Below are positions 21,306 through 31,286 of a DNA stretch of 44,136 bases, one piece after another. The stretch covers positions 7,501-51,636 of the forward strand of contig NZ_JAMDHK010000025.1 of assembly GCF_024721115.1 (NCBI RefSeq), written 5' to 3'. This DNA is from Salipiger pentaromativorans. GTDB lineage: Bacteria > Pseudomonadota > Alphaproteobacteria > Rhodobacterales > Rhodobacteraceae. The translations under genes and the position numbers were made by a program. The notes beneath the pieces were generated by a model that had not been told where the DNA came from, made no database searches, and was given only the letters and a program-made list of their open reading frames with translations. The first letter of the stretch is position 1. Each line of letters opens with the position of its first letter.

Positions 21306-22619
21306 TTGGCCGATCTCTTCGACAACTCCCCGGACGCAACGCCCGAGAGCAACGCCCCCCGCCCGCTGGCCGACCGGCTGCGGCCAAAGACTCTGGGCGA
21401 AGTGATCGGCCAGGAGCAGGTGCTGGGCCCTGAGGCGCCGCTGGGCGTGATGCTGGCCTCGGGCTCGCTGTCGAGTCTGGTGTTCTGGGGCCCGCCCGGC
21501 GTGGGCAAGACCACCATCGCGCGGCTTCTGGCCCATGCGACCGATCTGCATTTCGTGCAGATCAGCGCGATCTTCACCGGCGTGCCGGAGCTGCGCAAAG
21601 TCTTCGAGGCGGCCAAGCACCGCCGCGCCAACGGTCAGGGCACGCTGCTGTTTGTCGACGAGATCCACCGCTTCAACAAGGCGCAGCAGGACGGGTTCCT
21701 GCCGCATATGGAGGACGGCACGATCCTCCTTGTCGGCGCCACCACCGAGAACCCCAGCTTCGAGCTGAACGCGGCGCTTTTGTCGCGCGCGCAGGTGCTG
21801 GTGCTGGAACGGCTGGCGTTGTCCGATCTGGAGCGGCTGGCGCAGCGCGCGGAAAAGGAACTGGACCGCCCCCTGCCCCTCGACGGCCGCGCGCGCGAGG
21901 CGCTGCTCGAGATGGCCGATGGCGACGGGCGGGCGCTGCTGAATCTCATCGAGCAGGTGATGGCCTGGCGGGTCACGGGCAAGCTCGACACCGAAGCGCT
22001 GACCCACCGGCTGATGCGACGCGCCGCGCAATACGATAAATCCGGCGACGGCCATTACAACCTGATCTCGGCGCTGCACAAATCCATTCGCGGCTCGGAC
22101 CCGGACGCAGCGCTTTACTGGTTCGCGCGGATGCTGGAGGCGGGCGAGGACCCGCGGTTTCTGGCCCGGCGCCTGACCCGGATGGCGGTGGAGGACGTCT
22201 GCCTCGCCGACCCGCAGGCGCAGGCGGTCTGCATCGACAGTTGGCAGACCTATGAGCGGCTGGGCTCGCCCGAGGGCGAGCTGGCGCTGGCCAATGCAGT
22301 GATCTATCTGGCGCTCGCCCCGAAGTCGAACGCCGCCTATATGGCCTATAAGGCGGCGCGCGCGGCAGCGAAGAAGACCGGCTCGCTGATGCCGCCGAAA
22401 CATATCCTGAACGCGCCCACGCGGCTGATGAAGGATCAGGGCTACGGCACCGGCTATGCCTATGATCACGATGCCGAAGACGGGTTTTCCGGGCAGGACT
22501 ATTTCCCTGAGTCGATGGGGCGCACGCAGTTTTATGCGCCGGTCGAGCGCGGGTTCGAGCGCGATCTGAAAAAGCGCGTGGAGTATTTCGCGCGGCTGCG
22601 GCGGGAACGGAACGGGTAG
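21306..22619 (+). CDS. rarA: Replication-associated recombination protein A (AAA+ ATPase, MgsA)
   Basis: 437 aa. [23 protein letters not shown] is the family N-terminus; Walker [10 protein letters not shown] is at 62-70, Walker [17 protein letters not shown] near 114-129, sensor 1 in [14 protein letters not shown], and the MgsA C-terminal region [20 protein letters not shown] and [14 protein letters not shown] follows. It acts at stalled replication forks and clamps. The start is TTG at 21306; no ATG precedes the conserved MADLFD-type start, and the DegQ-like stop is only 3 bp upstream. Confidence 0.96.
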   Translation: MADLFDNSPDATPESNAPRPLADRLRPKTLGEVIGQEQVLGPEAPLGVMLASGSLSSLVFWGPPGVGKTTIARLLAHATDLHFVQISAIFTGVPELRKVFEAAKHRRANGQGTLLFVDEIHRFNKAQQDGFLPHMEDGTILLVGATTENPSFELNAALLSRAQVLVLERLALSDLERLAQRAEKELDRPLPLDGRAREALLEMADGDGRALLNLIEQVMAWRVTGKLDTEALTHRLMRRAAQYDKSGDGHYNLISALHKSIRGSDPDAALYWFARMLEAGEDPRFLARRLTRMAVEDVCLADPQAQAVCIDSWQTYERLGSPEGELALANAVIYLALAPKSNAAYMAYKAARAAAKKTGSLMPPKHILNAPTRLMKDQGYGTGYAYDHDAEDGFSGQDYFPESMGRTQFYAPVERGFERDLKKRVEYFARLRRERNG

Positions 22620-22766
22620 CGCCCTGAACTGTCACAACGGAAGCCGGGCCAAGGGGGTGGGGATTGAGCGGATATTCACCTCAATCGCAGGCCGGGGCGC
22701 CTCGACCTCTCCCCTTCCCACCTCCCCGAACTTGACAACCGGCGCCGCGCAGGACACATCGCGCCC

Positions 22767-23144
22767 ATGATCCTGACCCTTCTCCAGGTCGCCCTGGGCG
22801 GCGCATTGGGCGCAAGCGCGCGCTATCTGACCGGCGTGGGCATGACCGCGCTGATGGGCAAGACCTTCCCCTGGGGCACGCTGACGGTGAACATCCTCGG
22901 ATCCTTCCTCATGGGCGTGCTGGTGGTGACGCTGGCGAATTTCTCTGCCACCCGCTACGCACCGCTTCTGATGATCGGCTTTCTCGGCGGCTTCACCACC
23001 TTCTCCTCCTTCTCGCTCGATTTCGCCACGCTCTACGAGCGCGGGGACATCCCCCTTGCCATAGGCTACGCCGCCGTTTCGGTGCTGGTGTCGATCACCG
23101 CGCTGTTCGCCGGACTGCTGCTGACACGGAGTCTTTTCGCATGA
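22767..23144 (+). CDS. crcB: Fluoride ion transporter CrcB/Fluc
   Basis: 125 aa with four membrane segments. GGALGASARYL, WGTLTVNILGSFLMG and GFLGGFTTFSSFSLD are the Fluc signatures lining the fluoride pore and the dimer-interface sodium site. It exports fluoride as a dual-topology dimer. The stop overlaps the next gene as ATGA. I see no convincing fluoride riboswitch in the 147-bp gap upstream. Confidence 0.96.
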   Translation: MILTLLQVALGGALGASARYLTGVGMTALMGKTFPWGTLTVNILGSFLMGVLVVTLANFSATRYAPLLMIGFLGGFTTFSSFSLDFATLYERGDIPLAIGYAAVSVLVSITALFAGLLLTRSLFA

Positions 23145-24187
23145 GCCGCGTACAGACCATCACCGTCGGTCCCGGCGACGGCGACCAGCGCCTCGACCGC
23201 TGGCTCAAACGGCATTTCCCGCATCTCCAGCAGGGGCGCATCGAAAAAATGTGCCGCAAGGGCGAGCTGCGCGTCGATGGTGCCCGCGCCAAGGCCTCGA
23301 CCCGGCTCACGGTCGGCCAGCAGGTGCGCATCCCGCCGCTGCCGGAACCTGACGAGACGCCGCAGCCGAAACCCGAGCCCAAGGTATCGGAGGCCGACGC
23401 AAAGCTCATCCAGTCCTGCGTGCTCTGGAAAGACGACCATATCATCGCGCTGAACAAGCCGCCGGGCCTGCCCACGCAGGGCGGCAGCAAGCAGACGCGC
23501 CATGTGGACGGGCTTGCCGAAGCGCTGAAATTCGGGTTGGACGAAAAGCCGCGCCTCGTGCACCGGCTCGACAAGGACACCTCGGGCGTATTGCTGCTGG
23601 CCCGCACCCGCGAGATGGCGCAGGCGCTCACCGCGGCGATCCGCCACCGCCGCACGCGCAAGATCTACTGGGCGCTAGTCGCCGGCGTGCCCACCCCCTA
23701 TCTGGGCGAAATCCGCTACGGTCTGGTCAAGGCGCCGGGGCACGGGCGCCATGGCGAGGGCGAAAAGATGATCTGCGTGCATCCGCGCGACATGAACACG
23801 ACCCCCGGCGCGCAGCGGGCCCATACGCTTTACGCCACGCTTTACCGCGTGGCGGGGCGCGCCTCCTGGGTGGCGCTGGAGCCGATCACCGGGCGCACCC
23901 ATCAGTTGCGCGCGCATATGGCCGAGATCGGCCATCCGATCATCGGCGACGGCAAATATGGCGGCTCGGGTCAGGAGAACCTGGGCGACGGCTGGGGGGC
24001 GCAGCTCGGCGGGGTGATCTCGAAAAAGCTGCACCTGCACGCGCGCTCGATCACCTTCGAACATCCGGTGACCAAGAAACCCGTCACCGTCACCGCCCCT
24101 CTGCCCGAACACATGGCCCATAGCTGGGAAACGCTTGGCTGGGCAGAGGACATCGCCGCCGACGACCCGTTCGAGGAGCTGCACTGA
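23141..24187 (+). CDS. RluC/RluD-type 23S rRNA pseudouridine synthase
   Basis: 348 aa. An N-terminal S4 RNA-binding domain (QRLDRWLKRHFPHLQQGRIEK, about 17-65), a proline-rich linker, then the catalytic domain with HRLDKDTSGVLLLA (catalytic Asp144), RKIYWALVAGVP and GRTHQLRAHMAEIGHPIIGD. It isomerises uridines in 23S rRNA. The S4 domain and length match RluC more than RluA; the exact target cannot be set from sequence alone. It is translationally coupled to crcB. Confidence 0.93.
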   Translation: MSRVQTITVGPGDGDQRLDRWLKRHFPHLQQGRIEKMCRKGELRVDGARAKASTRLTVGQQVRIPPLPEPDETPQPKPEPKVSEADAKLIQSCVLWKDDHIIALNKPPGLPTQGGSKQTRHVDGLAEALKFGLDEKPRLVHRLDKDTSGVLLLARTREMAQALTAAIRHRRTRKIYWALVAGVPTPYLGEIRYGLVKAPGHGRHGEGEKMICVHPRDMNTTPGAQRAHTLYATLYRVAGRASWVALEPITGRTHQLRAHMAEIGHPIIGDGKYGGSGQENLGDGWGAQLGGVISKKLHLHARSITFEHPVTKKPVTVTAPLPEHMAHSWETLGWAEDIAADDPFEELH

Positions 24188-24189
24188 CC

Positions 24190-24864
24190 ATGGATCTGCG
24201 CCTTGTGATCTTCGATGTGGACGGCACGCTGGTGGACAGCCAGGCCGACATCATGGCCTCGATGACCCGCGCCTTCGAAAGCGCCGGCCTGCCGGCACCG
24301 GACCGCGAGGCGGTGCTGTCGCAGGTGGGGCTGGCCCTGCCCATCGCGCTGATGCATCTGGCGCCCCAGGCCAAGGCCCAGCACGACGCTATGATCGCCG
24401 CCTACAAGCAGCGCTATTTCGATCTGCGCACCGAAAAGGGCACGCCGCAAAGCTCGCCGCTGTTTCCGCATGTGCGTGCCGTGCTCGACCAGCTCCACGC
24501 AGAAGACGAGACGCTGCTCGGCATCGCCACGGGCAAGTCGCGCCGCGGGCTCGACGGGCTGCTCGACGGGCACGACATGCGCAAGCTGTTTGTCACCCAG
24601 CAATGCGGCGACGATCACCCCTCGAAACCGCATCCGGCGATGCTCGAGGCCGCGCTGTCGGAAACCGGCGTGCCGGCAAAGCGCGCGGTGATGATCGGCG
24701 ACACCAGCTTCGATATGGAGATGGCCCGTGCCGCGGGGATGCTGGCGGTCGGGGTGAGTTGGGGCTATCACGACACCGCCCGGCTGAAGGCCGCACATCT
24801 GGTGATTGACGACATCCGCCTGCTGCCCGGCCTTCTGTCGCAGATCTGGGAGCAGAGCGCATGA
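24190..24864 (+). CDS. HAD-IA family phosphatase (phosphoglycolate phosphatase-like)
   Basis: 224 aa. Motif I FDVDGTLVDS has the nucleophile Asp9 and acid Asp11; motif II is GIATGKSRRGL; motif III lies in HPSKPHPAMLEAAL; motif IV is MIGDTSFDMEMARAAGM. A helical cap lies between motifs I and II. It resembles phosphoglycolate phosphatases that act in DNA-repair or photorespiratory salvage, but the substrate is not certain. It begins 2 bp after the pseudouridine synthase stop and overlaps the ATP12 gene by 4 bp. Confidence 0.92.
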   Translation: MDLRLVIFDVDGTLVDSQADIMASMTRAFESAGLPAPDREAVLSQVGLALPIALMHLAPQAKAQHDAMIAAYKQRYFDLRTEKGTPQSSPLFPHVRAVLDQLHAEDETLLGIATGKSRRGLDGLLDGHDMRKLFVTQQCGDDHPSKPHPAMLEAALSETGVPAKRAVMIGDTSFDMEMARAAGMLAVGVSWGYHDTARLKAAHLVIDDIRLLPGLLSQIWEQSA

Positions 24865-25574
24865 GCGAATGGGCCCCCCGCAGGTTCTATAAAGAGGCCA
24901 GCGCCGCCCCCGCCGAAGGCGGCTTCGGTGTGTTCCTCGACGGCCGCCGGGTGATGACCCCGGGCAAGTCGCCTCTGGTCGTGCCGACGCAGGCGCTGGC
25001 CGACGAGATCGCGGCGGAATGGCAGGCGCAGGACGAAAAGATCGACCCGACCGCCATGCCCTTCACCCGCACCGCCAACAGCGCCATCGAAAAGGTTGCG
25101 CCACAGCGGGCCGCAGTGGCGCAGATGCTGGCCGAATATGGCGACAGCGATCTTCTGTGCTACCGCGCTGACACCCCCGAGGACTTGGTCCGGCATCAGG
25201 CCGAACGCTGGGATCCGCTGCTCGACTGGGCATCGGAGACGCTCGGCGCGCGGCTGGAACCGCGCGCGGGCATCATGCATGCACCGCAGGACCCCGCCGC
25301 GCTGGAGACGCTTTCGGCCCGGGCCCATGACTTCGATCCGTTCGAACTGGCCGCCTTTCACGATCTTGTGGCGCTTTCGGGCTCGCTCATCCTGGGATTC
25401 GCCGCGACCGACCCGCGCCACGATCCGGAACATCTCTGGAACCTCTCGCGCCTTGACGAAGACTGGCAGGCCGAGCGCTGGGGTGCCGACGAGGAAGCCC
25501 AGGAAATGGCCGTGCACAAACGTGCGGCATTTCTTCACGCGCATCGCTTTTTTGCGCTCTGCCGCCCTGCTTAA
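24861..25574 (+). CDS. ATP12-family F1-ATPase assembly chaperone
   Basis: 237 aa. RRFYKEASAAPAEGGFGVFLDGR, TPGKSPLVVPTQALADEIAAEW and PFTRTANSAIEKV, then YGDSDLLCYRADTPEDLVRHQAERWDPLLDWA, are the ATP12 pattern. In mitochondria Atp12 protects the alpha subunit before F1 assembly; the alphaproteobacterial role is presumed alike. It overlaps the HAD gene as ATGA and ends the crcB-to-ATP12 run. Confidence 0.93.
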   Translation: MSEWAPRRFYKEASAAPAEGGFGVFLDGRRVMTPGKSPLVVPTQALADEIAAEWQAQDEKIDPTAMPFTRTANSAIEKVAPQRAAVAQMLAEYGDSDLLCYRADTPEDLVRHQAERWDPLLDWASETLGARLEPRAGIMHAPQDPAALETLSARAHDFDPFELAAFHDLVALSGSLILGFAATDPRHDPEHLWNLSRLDEDWQAERWGADEEAQEMAVHKRAAFLHAHRFFALCRPA

Positions 25575-25598
25575 TAGGGCCGCGCGCCCTATTTCATT
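25573..25598 (+). terminator. Probable terminator after the ATP12 gene
   Basis: An 8-bp stem AATAGGGC/GCCCTATT (25573-25580 with 25586-25593) overlaps the TAA stop; only a short T-rich stretch (TTTCATT) follows. Confidence 0.5.
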
Positions 25599-25771
25599 GC
25601 ACAATTTCCCGGCAGCGGGAGATGTTTTTCAAGGCAGGGTGGCTTGACCTCCAAAGAGGATTCCGAACAAACTCGCGGACACCAGTGGGGGGGAGCACCC
25701 ATCCCAGGTATTCTCGGCCCCAGGGCCATGGAACCGGCCCATGAGGGGCCGGACAACAGGAAGAGGTTAAC

Positions 25772-26791
25772 ATGAAGAAAACCGTAATTCTTGGCGCGCT
25801 GACGGTTGCCGGTCTGGCGGCGGGCGCTGCCAGTGCGGGGACTCTCGACGACGTCAAGGCGCGTGGCAAGCTGAACTGCGGCGTTTCCACCGGTCTGACG
25901 GGCTTCTCGGCTCCGGATGCCAACGGCGTCTGGCAGGGCTTCGACGTGGCTGTCTGCCGTGCCGTCGCTGCCGCCGTTCTGGGCGATCCGATGGCTGTCG
26001 ATTTCGTTCCCACCACCGGCCAGACCCGCTTTACCGCGCTGGCCTCGGGCGAGATCGACCTGCTTGCCCGGAACACCACCTGGACCTTCTCGCGCGACGT
26101 CGATCTCAAGTTCGAATTCGTCGGCGTGAACTACTATGACGGCCAGGGCTTCATGGTTCCGAAAGAGCTGGGCGTGTCCTCGGCCAAGGAACTCGACGGC
26201 GCCACCGTCTGCATCCAGACCGGCACCACCACCGAGCTGAACCTCGCGGACTTCTTCCGCGTGAACAACATCAGCTACGAGCCGGTGCCGATCGAAACCA
26301 ACGCCGAAGCCCAGCAGCAGTACCTGGCCGGCGCCTGCGACGTCTACACCACCGACGCTTCGGGCCTCGCCGCAACCCGCGCCTCCTTCGAAGCGCCGGG
26401 CGATCACGTGATCCTGCCGGAAATCATCTCGAAAGAGCCGCTGGGCCCGCTGGTCCGTCACGGCGACAACGAGTGGGGCGACATCGCCCGCTGGACCCTG
26501 AACGCGCTGATCGCCGCCGAAGAATACGGTGTGACCTCGGCCAATATCGCAGAGCTGTCGGCAGCTCCGGGCAACAACCCGGAAATCAACCGTCTGCTCG
26601 GCACCGAAGGCGAGCTGGGCGCCATGCTCGGCCTCGAAGCCGACTGGGCCAAGAAAGCCATCATGGCCAATGGCAACTACGGCGAAGTCTTTGAAAAGAC
26701 CATCGGCGAAAACACCCCGATCGGCCTGTCGCGCGGCCTGAACGCACAGTGGACCGAAGGCGGCCTGCTTTACAGCCCGCCGTTCCGCTGA
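25772..26791 (+). CDS. aapJ: General L-amino-acid ABC transporter, periplasmic binding protein
   Basis: 339 aa. A signal peptide (MKKTVILGALTVAGLAAGAASA, cleavage near 22) is followed by a family-3 solute-binding protein (GTLDDVKARGKLNCGVSTGL, GFDVAVCRAVAAAVLG, LLARNTTWTFSRDVDLKFEF). This is the AapJ/BztA pattern. It captures diverse L-amino acids in the periplasm and delivers them to AapQMP. AGGAAGAGG lies before the ATG. A hairpin follows it, which fits higher expression of the binding protein than of the membrane subunits. The Lrp-type regulator at 8009 is a possible but unproven controller. Confidence 0.95.
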   Translation: MKKTVILGALTVAGLAAGAASAGTLDDVKARGKLNCGVSTGLTGFSAPDANGVWQGFDVAVCRAVAAAVLGDPMAVDFVPTTGQTRFTALASGEIDLLARNTTWTFSRDVDLKFEFVGVNYYDGQGFMVPKELGVSSAKELDGATVCIQTGTTTELNLADFFRVNNISYEPVPIETNAEAQQQYLAGACDVYTTDASGLAATRASFEAPGDHVILPEIISKEPLGPLVRHGDNEWGDIARWTLNALIAAEEYGVTSANIAELSAAPGNNPEINRLLGTEGELGAMLGLEADWAKKAIMANGNYGEVFEKTIGENTPIGLSRGLNAQWTEGGLLYSPPFR

Positions 26792-26805
26792 TCGGAACCA
26801 AAAAC

Positions 26806-26836
26806 AGGGGCGCGGGGGTAAAACCCCGCGCCCTTT
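26806..26836 (+). terminator. Attenuating hairpin between aapJ and aapQ
   Basis: A perfect 10-bp GC stem (26808-26817 with 26824-26833, GGGCGCGGGG type), 6-nt loop, then TTT. The T tract is short, so partial read-through into aapQ is likely. Confidence 0.7.
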
Positions 26837-26958
26837 CCACCTTAATGATCTAAAAACAAACACAAATCCTAGATCAATACGAGTTTCCGAAGAGGGGCAA
26901 GAGGCCGGAGCAACCGGCACAACGCCCAGGAAGAACGGAAGCCGCCGGGGAGAAGACA

Positions 26959-28191
26959 ATGACGACCATGACAGACCCGCCGGGGCAGGGCTTCCGGCTG
27001 TCTCAGCTTATTTACGATACCCGCTACCGGTCCCTGACCATTCAGGTCGTGGCGATGGTTCTGCTGATGCTGCTTTTCTCGTGGCTCGTTTCGAACACGA
27101 TCCACAACCTGCAAAATCTCGGCAAGGATTTCGATTTCGGCTTTCTCACGCAGCCGTCGGGATATGACATCAACCAGCGGCTGATCGAATATAACAGCCA
27201 GATGACCCACGGACGCGCCGCGCTGGTGGGGATTCTCAACACCATTCTCGTCGCCTTCCTGGGCTGCGCGCTGGCCACCGTGCTGGGCGTGGTCGCCGGG
27301 GTTCTGCGGCTGTCGAACAACTGGCTCGTCTCGCGCCTGATGTCGGTCTATGTCGAGGGGTTCCGCAACGTGCCCCTGCTGCTGTGGATCGTGCTGATCT
27401 TCGCGCTGATGACCGAAAGCACCCCGGCCCCGCGGGCCTTCCGCGGCGATGACGCCACCGCCTCGATGCTCTTCGACGCCATCGCGGTCACGAACCGCGG
27501 CGTCTATACCCCGGCAATCCATTTCGGGACGCCCTTCTTTGCGAACGGGTTCTTCAACTGGCTTGTGGTGATCCTCGTGCTGGGCGCGTCGCTCTACGCA
27601 ATCCGGCGGCTGCATCACTGGGCGACCGAACGACAGGAGGCCACCGGCGACCGCCCGACCACCTGGTATTTCACCCTCGGTCTGCTGATCCTCCCCACCG
27701 CCATCCTCATGGTGCTGATGAGCGCGTATCTGAACCTGCCCGAGCTCAAGGGGTTCAACTTCGGCGGCGGCATTCATCTGCGCAACTCGCTGATCGCACT
27801 CTGGCTTGCCCTGTCGCTCTACACCGGCGCCTTCATCGCCGAGATCGTGCGCGGCGGTATCCTGGCCGTCTCCAAGGGCCAGACCGAAGCCGCCTATGCG
27901 CTGGGTCTGCGGCCCTCCACGACGATGAATCTGGTGATCCTGCCGCAAGCCCTGCGGGTGATCATTCCGCCGCTGATCTCGCAATTCCTGAACCTGACCA
28001 AGAACAGCTCGCTCGCCATCGCCGTGGGCTACATGGATGTGCGCTCCACGCTTGGCGGCATCACCATCAACCAGACTGGCCGCGAACTCGAAGGGATGCT
28101 GCTGCTGGGGCTGTTCTATCTGGTGCTCAGCCTGCTCATCTCGGGCGCGATGAACATCTATAACGCCTCCGTGAAGCTGAAGGAGCGCTGA
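26959..28191 (+). CDS. aapQ: General L-amino-acid ABC transporter permease AapQ
   Basis: 410 aa, inner-membrane permease with about eight hydrophobic segments. TIHNLQNLGKDFDFGFL, ALVGILNTILVAFLGCALATVLG and the C-terminal permease loop EAAYALGLRPSTTMNLVILPQALRVIIPP (EAA motif contacting the ATPase) define it. The large loop between early membrane segments is typical of AapQ/BztB. ATG 26959 has GGGGAGAAG upstream; an in-frame ATG at 26968 is also possible. It ends 1 bp before aapM. Confidence 0.95.
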   Translation: MTTMTDPPGQGFRLSQLIYDTRYRSLTIQVVAMVLLMLLFSWLVSNTIHNLQNLGKDFDFGFLTQPSGYDINQRLIEYNSQMTHGRAALVGILNTILVAFLGCALATVLGVVAGVLRLSNNWLVSRLMSVYVEGFRNVPLLLWIVLIFALMTESTPAPRAFRGDDATASMLFDAIAVTNRGVYTPAIHFGTPFFANGFFNWLVVILVLGASLYAIRRLHHWATERQEATGDRPTTWYFTLGLLILPTAILMVLMSAYLNLPELKGFNFGGGIHLRNSLIALWLALSLYTGAFIAEIVRGGILAVSKGQTEAAYALGLRPSTTMNLVILPQALRVIIPPLISQFLNLTKNSSLAIAVGYMDVRSTLGGITINQTGRELEGMLLLGLFYLVLSLLISGAMNIYNASVKLKER

Positions 28192-28192
28192 C

Positions 28193-29509
28193 ATGAGCGA
28201 AGTGCACGCACAGACCGTCGCCTATGTCCGCGACACCATGCTTGATCAGCGCGAGCCGCCGCTCTCGCAATCCGGCGCCTACAAGTGGATTCACGAAAAT
28301 CTGCTGTCCTCCTGGGTGAATGTCGTCCTGACGGTCGCCTCGCTCTGGGTGATCTGGGCGGTGCTCAGCCACGTCGTCCCCTGGGCGGCGCTGGGGATCT
28401 GGAGCGCCGACAGCCTCGCACAGTGCCGCGAGATCCGCGATCAGATCTATGGCGCCGATGCCTCGGTCGCCTGCTGGGCGGTGATCGGAGAGCGCTGGAA
28501 CCAGCTTCTCTTCGGCTTCTACCCGACCGAGCTCTACTGGCGTCCGATCCTGGCCTTCGTGCTGTTCCTGGTCGCCATCGCGCCGGTGCTTTTCGCCTCG
28601 CTGCCGCGCAAGATGCTGTGGTTCACCCTTGCCGCCCCCTTCGTGCTGTTCTGGCTGATCTGGGGTGGCGCGATCTGGACCCCCATCGTGGTGGCCCTGG
28701 GCTTTGTCATCGGCTGGGCCGTGGTGACCTTTGCCGGACCGGCGATCGGCGCGCTTGGCGGCGTGGTTCTGGCCATCGTGGCGCCGCTCCTCTACTGGCT
28801 GCTGGTCGCGGGCCCTCTGGCCGATGCGTTGGCCACGGTGCTGCCCATCGGGCTGGAGCCGGTGAAGTCCAACGAGATCGGCGGCTTCATGCTGGCCACG
28901 ATCATCGGCGTCTCGGGCATCATCCTGTCGCTGCCGCTGGGGATCGTGCTGGCGCTGGGGCGGCAGTCGGATCTGTTCCTGATCAACAAATGCTCGGTGA
29001 TCTTCATCGAGGTGATCCGGGGCGTGCCGCTGATCGTCTGGCTGTTCACCGCGTCGCTGCTGCTCAACTACTTCCTGCCGCCGGGGACGAATTTCGACCT
29101 CATGTTGCGGGTCATCATCATGGTGACGCTGTTCTCCTCGGCCTATATCGCCGAAGTGGTCCGCGGCGGGCTCGCGGCGCTGCCCAAGGGGCAGTACGAG
29201 GCGGCCGACGCGCTGGGGCTCGATTATTGGAAGAGCATGCGGCTGATCATCCTGCCGCAGGCGCTCAAGATCTCGATCCCGGGCATCGTGAACACCTTCA
29301 TCGGGCTTTTCAAGGACACCACGCTGGTGGTCTTCATCGGCCTGCTCGACCCCATCGGCCTGTCGAACGCCATCCGGGCCAGCACCCAATGGAACGGCAT
29401 CTACTGGGAACTCTTCGTCTTTATCGGCCTCTGCTTCTTCGTGTTCTGCTTCAGCATGGGCCGCTATTCCCTCTTCCTCGAGAAAAAGCTCCGTCGCGAG
29501 CATCGTTAA
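28193..29509 (+). CDS. aapM: General L-amino-acid ABC transporter permease AapM
   Basis: 438 aa, partner permease of AapQ. An extended N-terminal region with several membrane segments precedes the HisM-type core ([39 protein letters not shown] loop [29 protein letters not shown]). [18 protein letters not shown] and [13 protein letters not shown] are typical AapM periplasmic-loop features. It is tightly spaced after aapQ and 13 bp before aapP. Confidence 0.95.
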   Translation: MSEVHAQTVAYVRDTMLDQREPPLSQSGAYKWIHENLLSSWVNVVLTVASLWVIWAVLSHVVPWAALGIWSADSLAQCREIRDQIYGADASVACWAVIGERWNQLLFGFYPTELYWRPILAFVLFLVAIAPVLFASLPRKMLWFTLAAPFVLFWLIWGGAIWTPIVVALGFVIGWAVVTFAGPAIGALGGVVLAIVAPLLYWLLVAGPLADALATVLPIGLEPVKSNEIGGFMLATIIGVSGIILSLPLGIVLALGRQSDLFLINKCSVIFIEVIRGVPLIVWLFTASLLLNYFLPPGTNFDLMLRVIIMVTLFSSAYIAEVVRGGLAALPKGQYEAADALGLDYWKSMRLIILPQALKISIPGIVNTFIGLFKDTTLVVFIGLLDPIGLSNAIRASTQWNGIYWELFVFIGLCFFVFCFSMGRYSLFLEKKLRREHR

Positions 29510-29522
29510 GGAGACCCGACAC

Positions 29523-30311
29523 ATGAACCAACCTGCGACAGCTTCCGTCGACCGCAGCCAGATGAAGGTCTCTGACGAGGTCGCCATCCAGATCACCAAG
29601 ATGAACAAGTGGTACGGGAACTTCCACGTGCTGCGCGACATCGACCTGACCGTCTACCGCGGCGAGCGGATCGTCATCGCCGGGCCCTCGGGCTCGGGCA
29701 AATCGACGATGATCCGCTGCATCAACCGTCTGGAAGAGCATCAGGCCGGCCAGATCGTGGTGGATGGCACCGAACTCGGCTCGGATCTCAAGAACATCGA
29801 CAAGATCCGCTCCGAGGTCGGGATGGTGTTCCAGCACTTCAACCTCTTCCCGCACCTGACCATTCTGGAGAACTGCACGCTCGCCCCGATCTGGGTGCGC
29901 AAGATCCCCAAGAAAGAGGCCGAGGCCACGGCGATGCATTTCCTGGAGAAGGTGAAGATCCCCGAGCAGGCCAACAAATACCCCGGCCAGCTTTCCGGGG
30001 GCCAGCAGCAGCGGGTGGCCATCGCCCGCTCGCTCTGCATGAAGCCGCGGATCATGCTCTTCGACGAGCCGACCTCGGCGCTCGACCCGGAGATGATCAA
30101 GGAGGTGCTCGACACCATGGTCTCGCTGGCCGAAGAGGGCATGACCATGCTCTGCGTGACCCACGAGATGGGCTTTGCCCAGGCGGTGGCGAACCGGGTG
30201 ATCTTTATGGATGCGGGCCAGATCGTCGAACAGAATGAACCGAGAGAGTTCTTCAACAACCCGCAGCACGAGCGCACCAAGCTCTTCCTGAGCCAGATCC
30301 TGGGGCACTAA
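29523..30311 (+). CDS. aapP: General L-amino-acid ABC transporter ATPase AapP
   Basis: 262 aa. Walker [10 protein letters not shown] (54-62), Q-loop [13 protein letters not shown], signature [15 protein letters not shown], Walker [15 protein letters not shown] and the switch His in VTHEMGFA are all intact. It powers amino-acid uptake through AapQM in the inner membrane. AAGGAG precedes the ATG at 29523. It is the last gene of the aap operon and is followed by a terminator. Confidence 0.97.
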   Translation: MNQPATASVDRSQMKVSDEVAIQITKMNKWYGNFHVLRDIDLTVYRGERIVIAGPSGSGKSTMIRCINRLEEHQAGQIVVDGTELGSDLKNIDKIRSEVGMVFQHFNLFPHLTILENCTLAPIWVRKIPKKEAEATAMHFLEKVKIPEQANKYPGQLSGGQQQRVAIARSLCMKPRIMLFDEPTSALDPEMIKEVLDTMVSLAEEGMTMLCVTHEMGFAQAVANRVIFMDAGQIVEQNEPREFFNNPQHERTKLFLSQILGH

Positions 30312-30369
30312 GGGGCAGGCCCCCTCCCCCACTCAGCGGCGCGCTCCGTGCCGCTGACGGTCCCTTCCG

Positions 30370-30397
30370 GGCCCGCCCTTCCCGGGCGGGCCTTTTT
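30370..30397 (+). terminator. Rho-independent terminator after aapP
   Basis: A 9-bp stem GGCCCGCCC/GGGCGGGCC (30370-30378 with 30384-30392), 5-nt loop, then TTTTT. Confidence 0.9.
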
Positions 30398-30459
30398 ATT
30401 TGCCGCAACCTCCGCCCCAAGGCGCACTGGTTTGAAAAATCCTGGGTCTCACATAAGAA

Positions 30460-30486
30460 CCGGCGGCGGCACCGGGCCGCCGCCGG
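30460..30486. terminator. GC-rich 11-bp hairpin between convergent genes
   Basis: CCGGCGGCGGC (30460-30470) pairs with GCCGCCGCCGG (30476-30486). It lies 78 bp beyond the stop of the COG4315-type gene on the minus strand; there is no T tract, so termination there is only possible. Confidence 0.4.
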
Positions 30487-30563
30487 ACACACCGTGGCTC
30501 AGGGAAGTTGTCGATATTGCCACGGATCGCGCGGGTTCGGGCGCGCGCCGTCTGGAGCGCCGC

Positions 30564-30947
30564 TCAGGGGCGCGCGATGTGCCAGACGCCGTTCACACCG
30601 TCGCCGGTCATGTCTCCGGGCTTGGAATCCTTGATCCACAGATAAAGGGGCTGCCCCTTGTAGCTCACCTGCAAGGTGCCGTCCTTGCGCTCGGCAACGC
30701 CGTAGCCGCGCGGCAGATCCGTACCGGCCTCGGCCAGGACCGGCGGCCAGTTGGCAGCACACATGTCATAGCAGTTCGACAGGTTCTGCTCGTCCTTGTC
30801 GAAGGTGTAGAGCGTCATCTTGGCGCCATCCATCAGATAGACCTCCTCGCCATATTTGCCGGTCTGCACCAGCGGCGCGGGATCGGCGGCGAACAGGGCG
30901 GTGGCAGATGTCGCCAGAAACGCAGCGGCCAGGGGGAGCTTGGTCAT
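30564..30947 (-). CDS. Small secreted COG4315-type protein
   Basis: 127 aa. A signal peptide (MTKLPLAAAFLATSATALFA, cleavage near 20) precedes two copies of the family repeat: MTLYTFDKDEQNLSNCYDMCAANWPPVLA and PLYLWIKDSKPGDMTGDGVNGVWHIA, each with the Y-x-aromatic-x-x-D motif of COG4315 predicted lipoproteins. There is no lipobox cysteine at the cleavage site, so it is probably soluble periplasmic. Function unknown. It lies between the aapP terminator and the rpmD terminator on the same strand as rpmD, so it may mark the right edge of the rearranged segment. Confidence 0.85.
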   Translation of the reverse strand: MTKLPLAAAFLATSATALFAADPAPLVQTGKYGEEVYLMDGAKMTLYTFDKDEQNLSNCYDMCAANWPPVLAEAGTDLPRGYGVAERKDGTLQVSYKGQPLYLWIKDSKPGDMTGDGVNGVWHIARP

Positions 30948-31027
30948 CTCTCAATCCTCTCTTTCAGGTCTGCCCAATGCAGACATGAGAGATACAGCGC
31001 GCGCCCCGCCAATATTCCCCAGCAATA

Positions 31028-31062
31028 GAAAAAAACGCCCCCCGGGGTCCCGGAGGGCGTTT
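31028..31062 (-). terminator. Rho-independent terminator after rpmD
   Basis: Arms 31033-31046 and 31049-31062 pair over about 12-14 bp with one G-T wobble. On the minus strand the stem is followed by TTTTTTTC. It ends the spc segment right after rpmD, where rplO would normally continue. Confidence 0.9.
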
Positions 31063-31092
31063 GAAACGTTCGAATTCCGCGTGGCCTCAGGC

Positions 31093-31281
31093 TCAGCCGC
31101 GCTCTTCGATGATTTCCACCAGATGCGGGATCTTGGCGACCATGCCGCGCACGGCGGGGGTGTCTTCCAGTTCCCGGGTCTTGTGCATCTTGTTCAGGCC
31201 CAGGCCGATCAGCGTCTTGCGCTGGACTTCCGGGCGGCGGATCGGCGAGCCGACCTGCTTAACGACAATCGTCTTTGCCAT
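31093..31281 (-). CDS. rpmD: 50S ribosomal protein L30
   Basis: 62 aa: [47 protein letters not shown] and [11 protein letters not shown] are standard L30. It follows rpsE by 5 bp and is the last gene of this segment; a terminator lies 31 bp downstream. rplO, its normal downstream partner, is at 13322 on the other strand. Confidence 0.97.
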   Translation of the reverse strand: MAKTIVVKQVGSPIRRPEVQRKTLIGLGLNKMHKTRELEDTPAVRGMVAKIPHLVEIIEERG

Positions 31282-31286
31282 GGGTC

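Noticed and set aside
22620-22766. Fluoride riboswitch before crcB
   Set aside because: The gap has no recognisable pseudoknot sequence of that riboswitch class; without a covariance search I do not call it.
28136-29641. 501-codon minus-strand frame opposite aapM
   Set aside because: His/Gln/Asp-rich low-complexity translation typical of the complement of a high-GC membrane-protein gene.
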